From contig CANQXC010000034.1 of assembly GCA_947627785.1 (NCBI GenBank), positions 1-9,059 of the forward strand: DNA of 9,059 nt, given 5' to 3'. Position 1 is the stretch's first letter. Each line of letters starts with the position of its first letter. This document shows positions 1 through 6,736 of this stretch, piece by piece. Below the pieces are notes generated by a model. It had not been told where the DNA came from and did not search any database. It saw nothing but the letters and a program-made list of their open reading frames with translations. This DNA comes from an uncultured Clostridia bacterium (GTDB lineage: Bacteria; Bacillota; Clostridia; TANB77; CAG-508). The position numbers and the translations under genes were made by a program.

Positions 1-211
1 CTAAAGGAAAGTAAACATTAATTAAATTATTTACTAAAGAAAGTTAAAAAATAAATATGCTAATATGTGGATAATAAATATGACCCTGCGATAGAAAATT
101 TTTTATATTTTCGGAGGGTCTTAATTTATATATATTATCATTAAAATTTAATTAGTTTAATATAGTAAATGAAAGGGTTAAATTTTTTGGTTAAAAATAA
201 CAACTAAAGTA
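1..211. other. Non-coding AT-rich region upstream of the operon promoter
   Basis: I see no credible gene here: there is no open frame of useful length with a ribosome binding site on either strand. The only structured element is the hairpin at 82-120, listed separately. The stretch is probably the spacer between an upstream gene outside the window and the promoter at 212-240. Confidence 0.5.
82..120 (+). terminator. Possible intrinsic terminator or structured RNA hairpin
   Basis: GACCCT (82-87) pairs perfectly with AGGGTC (115-120). After an asymmetric internal loop, GAAAAT (94-99) pairs with ATTTTC (107-112), closing a 7-nt loop. Only a weak T-rich tail (TTAATTTAT) follows, so it is a mediocre terminator on the + strand; the opposite strand has no better tail. 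It may end a gene lying left of the window. An alternative is a structured RNA element unrelated to termination. Confidence 0.35.
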
Positions 212-240
212 TTGCAAAAAATAAAATTAGAAGGTATAAT
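212..240 (+). promoter_or_regulatory. Sigma-A-type promoter of the kinase/surface-protein operon
   Basis: TTGCAA (212-217) and a perfect TATAAT (235-240) are separated by exactly 17 nt. Transcription would begin near 247, leaving a leader of about 170 nt before the first start codon. Other TATAAT-like strings at 285-290 and 316-321 lack a matching -35 box and are probably chance in AT-rich DNA. Confidence 0.7.
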
Positions 241-246
241 ATAATA

Positions 247-418
247 TGAATTATTAATGAAGTAGAAAAGTTTAAAAAAGCTATTATAATTTAACACTAT
301 CAGAATTAAAAAAATTATAATATTTACATATAGTATATATTGTGTTAAATTTTACTTAAGATAAGGACTAATTCTTTTTTAAACTAGTTTTGAAACTTAA
401 GGAGGAATGTTAATAATA
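247..418 (+). promoter_or_regulatory. Long 5' leader with a distal inverted repeat
   Basis: The inferred leader is about 170 nt with no credible ORF. AATTTAACAC (288-297) is perfectly complementary to GTGTTAAATT (342-351), so a 10-bp stem could enclose a 44-nt AT-rich loop. Further on, AAACTAGTTT (381-390) is a perfect 10-bp palindrome, and the hexamer CTTAAG occurs at 355-360 and again at 396-401, next to the ribosome binding site. No known riboswitch class is recognisable. A regulatory role is inferred only from length and symmetry. Confidence 0.4.
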
Positions 419-1123
419 ATGGAAGAATTAGATTTAAAGGAACTATTAACAATATTTTGGGAGAAAAGATTACAAATAGTATTAATAGTATTAATTTTTG
501 CAGTTATAGGAATTGCATATTCATATTTAATAGTAAAACCTGAATATCAGGCAACTACATCATTAGTATTAGTTCAAAGTACAACAGATGCAGCAGGAGG
601 TGCTATTACTCAAGCAGATGTAACATTAAATTCAAAATTAGTAACAAGATATGAAGAAATGGTGACGAGAGATGTCATATTAGAAAAAGTTGTTGAAAAT
701 CTTAACAATCCTAATATAACAATTGGAAGCATAAAAAATAAAGTGTCAGTAAAATCAGCTGAAGAATCAGATTTAATTGATATTGTAGTAAAAAATGCGG
801 ATCCAAATTATGCAGCAGATATTGCAAATGAGATTGCAAAAGTATTCTGTGAGAAAATAGTTGAGATATATAATCTAAGTAATACATATATTTTCGAAAG
901 AGCTAAACCAGCAACTACTCCATATAATATAAATCATGTAAAGGATATTGTTATATTTGTTTTTATAGGATTTATAGTAGCTATAGTATATATCTTAGTT
1001 TTAAATATGTTAGATAATACAATAAAAACGGAGCAAGACATTGAAAAGTGTACAGGATTAGCAGTATTAACGAGTATTCCAGACTATGAATTTACTAATA
1101 AAAAGGGAGGTAGAAGAAAATGA
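419..1123 (+). CDS. Wzz/CapA-type (YveK-like) chain-length/kinase-adaptor membrane protein
   Basis: Membrane adaptor of the polysaccharide co-polymerase family. In Gram-positives this protein sits in the membrane and activates a partner BY-kinase through its cytoplasmic tail. Numbered from ATG 419 (234 residues), a cytoplasmic N-terminus (EELDLKELLTIFWEKR) is followed by TM1 at about 19-39, an extracytoplasmic Wzz-like domain, a proline-bearing segment (A163, P164, P168), TM2 at about 177-196 and a 38-residue tail containing DNTIKTEQDIEKCTGLAVL, as expected for CapA-type activators. An in-frame ATG at 407 lies only 1 nt after GGAGG (401-405), too close to use well; ATG 419 is 13 nt away and gives the usual family N-terminus. 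The stop overlaps the start of the kinase gene (ATGA), indicating translational coupling. Family assignment is firm; the polymer it might regulate is not visible here. Confidence 0.9.
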   Translation: MEELDLKELLTIFWEKRLQIVLIVLIFAVIGIAYSYLIVKPEYQATTSLVLVQSTTDAAGGAITQADVTLNSKLVTRYEEMVTRDVILEKVVENLNNPNITIGSIKNKVSVKSAEESDLIDIVVKNADPNYAADIANEIAKVFCEKIVEIYNLSNTYIFERAKPATTPYNINHVKDIVIFVFIGFIVAIVYILVLNMLDNTIKTEQDIEKCTGLAVLTSIPDYEFTNKKGGRRK

Positions 1124-1935
1124 AAAAAGAGCTTATAGCACATAAAAATCCTAAATCTCCTGTAGCAGAAACATTTAGAACGTTAAGAACCAATATACAA
1201 TTCATGAATACAAAGAAAAACTTAAGGACAATACTTGTAACATCAACAATGCCAGGTGAAGGGAAAAGTTGGGTTACAGCAAACTTAGCAACAACATTTG
1301 CACAATCAGGAAAAAAAGTCCTAATAATAGATGCAGATATGAGAAAGGGAAGACAAGAAAAGATATTTTCAATTGATAGTAATCCTGGATTATCAAATTA
1401 TTTATTGGCAGCTAGTGATAATGCAGATGTAGATGTTTTAACATACGTAAAGAAAACAGAGGTTGGCAACTTATATTTGATGCCAAGAGGAAGTGTTCCA
1501 CCAAACCCTTCTGAGCTATTAACCTCTCAAACGACAAGCGAAATGATTGACAAGTTAAAACAATATTTTGATATATTAATATTCGATGGTACTCCTAGTT
1601 TAATTGTTACAGATGCAGTGATTGTAGCAAGAATTGTAGATACAACTATAATAGTTACAGAACATAATGTAACAAAAAAAGATAACCTAATAAAAGTAAA
1701 GAGAAGCCTAGAAGCAGTTGGCGCATCAGTAGCTGGAGTAATAATGAATAAAGTGCCTATCAATGTAAAAAAATATGAGAATTCTTATTATTATGGATCA
1801 TCTACTGATAAAAGCATGAAGGAAGAAGTAGAAAATAAAGAAATTGTTAGTAAGAACATAAATAAAAATGATAGAGAAGATAAGGTTGCTAAACAAATAG
1901 AAGAATATTTCAATAATAAAGAAAAAGAGGAATGA
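1120..1935 (+). CDS. CpsD/CapB-family bacterial tyrosine (BY) kinase
   Basis: Cytoplasmic protein-tyrosine autokinase that pairs with the upstream adaptor. The 271-residue protein begins with the family-typical SPVAETFRTLRTNI segment (13-26). Walker A is TMPGEGKS (43-50), Walker A' is VLIIDADMRKG (67-77) and Walker B is ILIFDGTPS (152-160). The loop GSVPPNPSELL (124-134) is also characteristic. The usual C-terminal tyrosine cluster is short: Y219, Y223, Y224 and Y225. It is followed by about 46 charged, mostly Lys/Glu/Asn residues with one further tyrosine (Y263). In well-studied relatives the cluster lies at the very C-terminus, so this charged extension is unusual. A good GGGAGG ribosome binding site lies within the end of the previous gene, and the ORFs overlap by 4 nt. 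Expected to be dephosphorylated by the next gene product. Confidence 0.93.
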   Translation: MKKELIAHKNPKSPVAETFRTLRTNIQFMNTKKNLRTILVTSTMPGEGKSWVTANLATTFAQSGKKVLIIDADMRKGRQEKIFSIDSNPGLSNYLLAASDNADVDVLTYVKKTEVGNLYLMPRGSVPPNPSELLTSQTTSEMIDKLKQYFDILIFDGTPSLIVTDAVIVARIVDTTIIVTEHNVTKKDNLIKVKRSLEAVGASVAGVIMNKVPINVKKYENSYYYGSSTDKSMKEEVENKEIVSKNINKNDREDKVAKQIEEYFNNKEKEE

Positions 1936-1938
1936 TGT

Positions 1939-2649
1939 ATGATAGATTTACATTCACATCTTATTCCTAATGTAGATGATGGATCTAAATCCGTAGGTGA
2001 AACAGTTGATTTAATAAAAGAAGCAAAGATAGCAGGATTTTCAGATATAATATTAACACCACATTTTCTTTTGAATTCTTATGAACCGGATTTGCAGGAA
2101 TTAATATTATGGAAAAACAAATTACAGGAGTTAATAGATAAAGAAAGAATTTCTATAAATTTACATTTAGGAATGGAAGTTTATATAACAGAAGAGATAA
2201 TAGATTTAATTAAAAAAAATAAGATTATTACATTAGAAAATAGTAAATATTTGTTGATGGAGTTACCATTAAATTCTAATGTACGATATTTAGACAATGT
2301 AATTTTTAGATTGTTACAATGTAATATTGTACCAGTTATCGCACATCCAGAAAGGTACAAAATGGTACAGGAAAATCCAAAGATAGTTGAAGAACTAATA
2401 GAAAAAGGTTGTATGATACAAAGTAATTATGGTAGCATATTGGGAATATATGGTCAAACGGCTAAAAGTACAATTAAATATTTATTAAGAAACAATCTAG
2501 TACATTTCTTAGGAACTGATACACATAAAGCAAATACGATATACCCTAAAATAGAAAAAGCTATTAATAAAATAAAGAAAGTCGTAGGCGAAGAAACAGT
2601 TGAAAGATTAACAACCACAAATGCAAGAGAAATAATAGAAAATAATTAA
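1939..2649 (+). CDS. CpsB/CapC (YwqE)-family PHP-fold tyrosine-protein phosphatase
   Basis: Metal-dependent protein-tyrosine phosphatase that resets the BY-kinase. All expected PHP-domain metal ligands are visible: H5 and H7 in DLHSHLIP, the nearby VDDGS, H42 in ILTPHF, E80 in LGMEVY, H136 in IAHPERY, and D194/H196 in GTDTH. At 236 residues it is slightly shorter than the roughly 250 usual for the family but appears complete. It starts 3 nt after the kinase stop; the ribosome binding site (GAGG, 1927-1930) lies inside the kinase gene, so the two are translated from one message. Adaptor, kinase and phosphatase in this order is the standard capsule/exopolysaccharide regulatory trio. Confidence 0.93.
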   Translation: MIDLHSHLIPNVDDGSKSVGETVDLIKEAKIAGFSDIILTPHFLLNSYEPDLQELILWKNKLQELIDKERISINLHLGMEVYITEEIIDLIKKNKIITLENSKYLLMELPLNSNVRYLDNVIFRLLQCNIVPVIAHPERYKMVQENPKIVEELIEKGCMIQSNYGSILGIYGQTAKSTIKYLLRNNLVHFLGTDTHKANTIYPKIEKAINKIKKVVGEETVERLTTTNAREIIENN

Positions 2650-2668
2650 AAGGAATGTGATTATTAAT

Positions 2669-3874
2669 ATGAAGAATAATAAAATAGTAATTTCTTTAAT
2701 AATTTTAATAATAATTATTACTATTGTATTTTGTTTAAAGTCATATGCCACAGAGATACCGGATCCAGGAACAAATCCAGGTAATGAAACACAGACAAAT
2801 CCAGGTGAAGAATCAGGTAACGAAACAGAGACAAATCCAGGTGAACCCCAAGAAACAAATCCAGGTAATGAAACGGAGACGAATCCAGAAGAAAATCCAG
2901 GAGAAAACCCAGGTAATGAAACAGAGACAAATCCAGAAGAAAACCCAGGAACGAACCCGGGCAATGAAACAGAAACAAATCCAGGGGAACCCCAAGAAAC
3001 AAATCCAGGTAATGAAACAGAGATAAATCCAGAAGAAAACCCAGGAACGAACCCAGGTAATGAAATAGGAACAAACCCAAACGAATCTACAGAAACACCA
3101 TCAGGAGGAAATACTATAGAAAATCCTGGAACAAATCAAGGAGCAAATTCTACAGGAAATTTAGGAGGAAATAGAAATAGTAACAATAATTCTGTTCCAA
3201 CAGTTGCAGAGGTGAAATCAAAAAATAATAATTTACAAAGTTTAGAAGTAGTAGGAAGAAATATAGAACCAGTTTTTGAAAAAAATGTTATAGAATATTA
3301 CTTAATAGTAGAATTAGATGTAGAGGAATTAGAAATTATAGCAGTTGCAGAGGATGAAAAAGCTTCTGTTGAAATCACAGGAAATACTGGTTTAGTTGAA
3401 GGTGAAAACGTTATAACAATAACAGTTACAGCAGAGAATGGAAGCAAAAAAGAATATAAAATATTAATAACAAAAACAGATAATATTGAAATTGCAAATG
3501 CTAATCTAAAGAGTTTACTTGTATCAGAGTTTGATATTTTTCCTAGTTTTTCTAGTAGAATATATAACTATAATATAACAATAGATAAGGATATAGCAAA
3601 AGTAGAAATACTTGCAGAAGCAGAGAATGAAAATGCTACTATAGAGATAGCAGGCAATGAAAATTTAAAAAAAGGAGATAATATTATAACAATAACAGTA
3701 ACAGCAGAAGATGGAATAACAAAGAGGAAATATACTATAAATACATATATTTCTACATTAGATGTTGAGATTCAGGAAGAGAATAAAGTACCAGCAATAA
3801 TTGCAATAGTAATATTAATAGTTGTGATACTGGTATTGATAATATATATAAGGAATAGAAAAGTAATAAAATAA
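2669..3874 (+). CDS. Surface protein: signal peptide, NPG/NET repeat stalk, two cadherin-like domains, C-terminal membrane anchor
   Basis: Function not recognised; architecture is clear. Numbered from ATG 2669 (401 residues), a signal peptide with a long Ile/Leu core ends at about ...KSYA (27). Then comes an acidic, low-complexity stalk (about 28-137) of NPGNETET, NPEENPG and NPGEPQET units, a Gly/Asn/Ser linker to about 175, and two tandem domains of about 88 residues (about 182-269 and 274-362). Both carry the cadherin-like beta-sandwich (PF12733-type) signature: NLxSL near the start and NxITITVTAExG before the last strands. A membrane span (about 374-394) and a short basic RNRKVIK tail follow, so it should be a type I membrane protein displaying the domains outside. 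A GTG at 2657 is in frame but sits too close to the AAAGGA site; ATG 2669 gives a normal signal peptide. The spacing from the phosphatase (19 nt) implies co-transcription. Confidence 0.8.
   Translation: MKNNKIVISLIILIIIITIVFCLKSYATEIPDPGTNPGNETQTNPGEESGNETETNPGEPQETNPGNETETNPEENPGENPGNETETNPEENPGTNPGNETETNPGEPQETNPGNETEINPEENPGTNPGNEIGTNPNESTETPSGGNTIENPGTNQGANSTGNLGGNRNSNNNSVPTVAEVKSKNNNLQSLEVVGRNIEPVFEKNVIEYYLIVELDVEELEIIAVAEDEKASVEITGNTGLVEGENVITITVTAENGSKKEYKILITKTDNIEIANANLKSLLVSEFDIFPSFSSRIYNYNITIDKDIAKVEILAEAENENATIEIAGNENLKKGDNIITITVTAEDGITKRKYTINTYISTLDVEIQEENKVPAIIAIVILIVVILVLIIYIRNRKVIK
2762..3085 (+). repeat. Degenerate coding repeats for the Asn-Pro-Gly/Glu-Thr stalk
   Basis: About 320 nt of imperfect short-period repeats built on AATCCAGG and AATGAAACAGAGAC blocks. 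Besides the short units there are larger in-frame duplications. The rare block around GAACCCCAAGAAAC appears at 2844 and again at 2988, offset 144 nt (48 codons). The block around AGAAGAAAACCCAGGAACG appears at 2935 and 3031, offset 96 nt (32 codons). All offsets are multiples of three, so the frame is kept. The segment is visibly richer in C and G than its surroundings, and being stop-free in several frames it generates spurious ORFs on both strands. Confidence 0.85.
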
Positions 3875-3898
3875 CAGTAGAAAGGAAAGTGAAATTAA

Positions 3899-4939
3899 AT
3901 GAAAGAAAAGATAGCAAATAGTATTAACTTTATAAAGCAGCTTATAAGTACGAAGAAATCATTAGTTTTGAAAATTGCTGCATGTATAATTATAGTAGTT
4001 GCAATTTTAGTAATTGTTTCATCTTTAAAAGGAGAAAAAAGTGGAAATATAATAGGAAATAGTTATAACGAAGGTCTTGCAGTTCAAAAGGGTAACTGGA
4101 TATATTATATAGAACTAGATGATGATGAAGCTGTTGGAATTTGTAAAGTAAAAAAGAATGGTAAAAAAATAAAAAAAGTTGTAGAAGGTTCTTTTAAGGA
4201 ATTAAATATAGTTGACAATTATATCTATTGTTTAGAAGAAGATGATGGACAATATAATTTAATAAAAATGAAAACAAATGGTAAAAACAAGACAACATTA
4301 GCAAGAGATGTAGATGAAGATTTTCCTATTACAGCAACATCAAAATGGGTATACTATTCAAAAAATTACGATTTTTATAGAGTAAAGACAAATGGAACAG
4401 AAAGAACAAAAATTTCAGATAAAGACATTGAATATTATCAAATTGAGGGTAATTTAATTTATTATATTTATGAAAAAGATAGTTCAGAATATATTGCAAA
4501 AATGAAATTAAATGGTGAAGATACAGAGAGAATAGCAAAAACAAAAGATGATGAATATTTTGAGGCATTATTTATAAAGGGAGGAAAAGTATATTACATT
4601 TTATCAGAAGAGGATGAGGACTACAATTATAAATATTCATTATATAAAATGAGTAAAAACGGTAAAAATCCAAAGAAAATATGTAATTTAGATGAAAATA
4701 TAAATGATATTAATATGCAGAAAGATTATATATATTATACAGTAAGTGAAAACTATGAAGATTATTCAATTAAAAGTATAAAGTATAATGGTACAGACAA
4801 AAAAACGATAAAAAAGGATGAAAGAATTACAGACATAAATGCAGTTAAAAATTGGGTAATATATTTAACTGTTAATGGGGATAATGACTCAGTATTAAAG
4901 ATGATAAATATGAATGGAGAGAAAGAAAAAGAATTATAG
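3899..4939 (+). CDS. Membrane-anchored beta-propeller protein (DUF5050-like)
   Basis: Function not recognised. The 346-residue protein has a short cytoplasmic N-terminus, one membrane span (about 23-42) and a large extracytoplasmic domain. That domain contains seven copies of a motif of the form WxYY...LYKMxxNGxxxxxI, beginning near residues 66, 107, 149, 185, 229, 277 and 318. Examples are KWVYY...YRVKTNGTERTKIS, LIYY...AKMKLNGEDTERIA and YIYY...IKSIKYNGTDKKTI. Seven units of about 36-48 residues fit a seven-bladed propeller of the DUF5050/TolB-like type. No catalytic residues can be picked out; these folds commonly bind proteins or glycans. It starts 24 nt after the cadherin-like gene, with AAAGGA upstream of ATG 3899, and is the last gene before a strong terminator, so it belongs to the same operon. 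Confidence 0.75.
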   Translation: MKEKIANSINFIKQLISTKKSLVLKIAACIIIVVAILVIVSSLKGEKSGNIIGNSYNEGLAVQKGNWIYYIELDDDEAVGICKVKKNGKKIKKVVEGSFKELNIVDNYIYCLEEDDGQYNLIKMKTNGKNKTTLARDVDEDFPITATSKWVYYSKNYDFYRVKTNGTERTKISDKDIEYYQIEGNLIYYIYEKDSSEYIAKMKLNGEDTERIAKTKDDEYFEALFIKGGKVYYILSEEDEDYNYKYSLYKMSKNGKNPKKICNLDENINDINMQKDYIYYTVSENYEDYSIKSIKYNGTDKKTIKKDERITDINAVKNWVIYLTVNGDNDSVLKMINMNGEKEKEL

Positions 4940-4981
4940 TAAGTTTAAAAATAAATAGCATTAGCAATATCTTTTTATTTA

Positions 4982-5021
4982 AAAAAATCTTAAATGTGCT
5001 TATGCATGTTTGGGATTTTTT
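4982..5021 (+). terminator. Strong intrinsic terminator closing the five-gene operon
   Basis: An 18-bp stem runs from 4982-4999 to 5004-5021 with the 4-nt loop TTAT. The 12-bp core TCTTAAATGTGC / GCATGTTTGGGA pairs completely, with four G-U wobbles, and is flanked by an A-run on the left and six Ts on the right. It lies 42 nt after the propeller gene stop and separates that operon from the nucleoside kinase gene. Confidence 0.88.
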
Positions 5022-5082
5022 GCTAGATGAAAGTATTTAAATTTTTAAACTAATTTTTGACTAAGGAAAGATGTGATTAAGG

Positions 5083-6723
5083 ATGCAAATTAATTATAAT
5101 AATATTATAATAGATGTAAAAAAAGGCACTGTAGTTAAAGAGTTGTTAAAAAATGAAATAGATAGGGAAGAATATAATACTATTGCATGTAAGTTTAACA
5201 ATGAAATAAAAAGTTTAAATTATAAAATAATAGAAAATGGTAAATTACAATTAATTAATTTGAAGAATAAAGACGGAATGAGGATATACAAAAGAGGACT
5301 TGTTTATATAATTAGCAAGGCATTTAGTGAGGTATATCCAGGTTCACTAATAACAATAGATTATCAATTATATAATTCTATGTTTTGCAATGTAGATAAC
5401 TTAGAGGTAACAGATGAAGTAATAAAAAATGTAGATAAAAGAGTAAAAGAGATTATAAAACAAGATTTACCTATAGAAAGACGTGTAATGAGTAAACAGG
5501 AAGCAGAAAAATTTTACGAAAGAGAGAAAACGTTAAAAGGAAAATTGCAATTAGATTTAAAAGACAAAGAACTTGTAACATTATATTACTGTGAAGATTA
5601 TTATAATTATTTCTATGGAGTATTACCAATATCAACAGGTTTTGCTAAGAATTATGAGATACAAAAATACAAAAATGGTTTTTTAATAAGATATCCAAAT
5701 CGTGAAAACCCAGAGAAATTAATAGAATTTAAAGAAACTCCAAAATTATTTGCAACACTACAAGATTATGAGAATGTTCATAAAATACTAAATGTAAACA
5801 CTCTATATAAGCTTAATAACATTATAAAAGAAGGTAAAATAGAAGAATACATATTGTTAGACGAAGCTTTGCACGAAAAGAAAATTGCAGCTATTGCAGA
5901 TAATATTGCACAAAATAAAAGTTTAAAATTAATTGCAATAGCGGGACCATCATCCTCAGGAAAAACAACATTTGCCAAAAGACTAGAAGTACAACTAAAA
6001 TTAAATGGGATAAAACCAGTAACAATATCAGTAGACAATTATTTTGTAGAAAGAAATGAAACACCATTAGATGAACAAGGTAATTATGATTTTGAAAGTA
6101 TAAATGCAATAGATACAGAATTACTAAATAATGATTTATTAAAATTGTTTAATGGAGAAGAAATTAATGCACCAACATTTAATTTCCATACTGGGCATAA
6201 AGAATATAAAGGCAATAAGATGAAACTTGCAGATGATGAAATATTGATAATGGAAGGAATACATTGCTTAAATGATGAGCTTACATATTTGATTCCGAAA
6301 GAACAGAAATATAAAATATATATAAGTGCATTAACTGTTTTAAATATAGATTATTATAATAGAATATCAACAACAGATACTAGGTTAATTAGAAGAATTG
6401 TAAGAGATAATCAATTTAGAGGTTATAATGCAGAACATACATTAAAAATGTGGGCATCAGTAAACAGAGGGGAAGTAAATAACATATTCAAATTCCAAGA
6501 GGAAGCAGATGTAATGTTTAATTCTTCACTTGTATACGAATTAAGCGTTCTAAAGAAATATGCTATTCCATTATTAAAAGAAATACAACAAAGTTCAGAA
6601 TTATATTCAGAAGCTAAAAGATTATATTCAATGCTTTCATATTTTGAAAGTATACCAGATGAAAAAGTTCCATCGCAATCATTACTTCGAGAATTTATTG
6701 GTGGAAGTATATTTAAAGAATAA
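5083..6723 (+). CDS. Nucleoside (uridine-type) kinase with ThrRS-like N-terminal half
   Basis: Probable nucleoside kinase of the phosphoribulokinase/uridine kinase family, phosphorylating uridine or a related nucleoside with a nucleoside triphosphate in cytoplasmic pyrimidine salvage. The C-terminal half carries the fold's motifs: P-loop GPSSSGKT (288-295), ISVDNY (315-320), DFESINAID (336-344), LIMEGIH (388-394) and the arginine-rich RLIRRIVRD lid region (434-442). The N-terminal half resembles threonyl-tRNA synthetase: a TGS-like ubiquitin-fold segment (about 1-60), then a region like the second additional domain. The His-x3-His pair of true editing domains is not seen, the matching stretch reading MRIYKRGLVYIISKAF. 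This long two-part form (546 residues) is known in Clostridia and Thermotogae, so it is not a random fusion. The start at 5083 is 15 nt from AAGGA (5063-5067); an ATG at 5071 is followed at once by a stop. I could not identify a convincing promoter in 5022-5082. Confidence 0.9.
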   Translation: MQINYNNIIIDVKKGTVVKELLKNEIDREEYNTIACKFNNEIKSLNYKIIENGKLQLINLKNKDGMRIYKRGLVYIISKAFSEVYPGSLITIDYQLYNSMFCNVDNLEVTDEVIKNVDKRVKEIIKQDLPIERRVMSKQEAEKFYEREKTLKGKLQLDLKDKELVTLYYCEDYYNYFYGVLPISTGFAKNYEIQKYKNGFLIRYPNRENPEKLIEFKETPKLFATLQDYENVHKILNVNTLYKLNNIIKEGKIEEYILLDEALHEKKIAAIADNIAQNKSLKLIAIAGPSSSGKTTFAKRLEVQLKLNGIKPVTISVDNYFVERNETPLDEQGNYDFESINAIDTELLNNDLLKLFNGEEINAPTFNFHTGHKEYKGNKMKLADDEILIMEGIHCLNDELTYLIPKEQKYKIYISALTVLNIDYYNRISTTDTRLIRRIVRDNQFRGYNAEHTLKMWASVNRGEVNNIFKFQEEADVMFNSSLVYELSVLKKYAIPLLKEIQQSSELYSEAKRLYSMLSYFESIPDEKVPSQSLLREFIGGSIFKE

Positions 6724-6736
6724 GGGAGTTAAATGA

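Noticed and set aside
247..418. A known riboswitch or T-box in the operon leader
   Set aside because: No recognisable conserved riboswitch core or T-box sequence, and no terminator hairpin before the first gene.
1527..1763. 78-codon - strand frame inside the BY-kinase gene
   Set aside because: Antisense shadow of a gene with all kinase motifs intact; no supporting signals.
2608..3080. Long open frames on the - strand, and a second + frame, across the stalk repeat
   Set aside because: They arise because the short-period repeat is stop-free in several frames. The predicted peptides are monotonous (PGFVPGFSSGF, LGFLLDLSLFHY) and lack ribosome binding sites, whereas the chosen frame has a signal peptide, domains and an anchor.
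2762..3085. Possible CRISPR array from the regular repeats
   Set aside because: There are no unique spacers of constant length. The repeats are contiguous, degenerate, in frame with a coding sequence and multiples of three.
4329..4568. 79-codon - strand frame inside the propeller gene
   Set aside because: Antisense shadow, rich in Leu/Phe/His by composition, overlapping several propeller repeats.
5010..5051. Candidate promoter for the nucleoside kinase (TTGGGA or TTGCTA with TATTTA or TAAACT)
   Set aside because: Box matches are only 3-4 of 6 or spacing is wrong, and part overlaps the terminator stem, so I do not annotate it although some promoter must exist nearby.
5778..6109. Two - strand frames inside the nucleoside kinase gene
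   Set aside because: They lie opposite the conserved P-loop region; hydrophobic composition reflects the complement of AT-rich codons.
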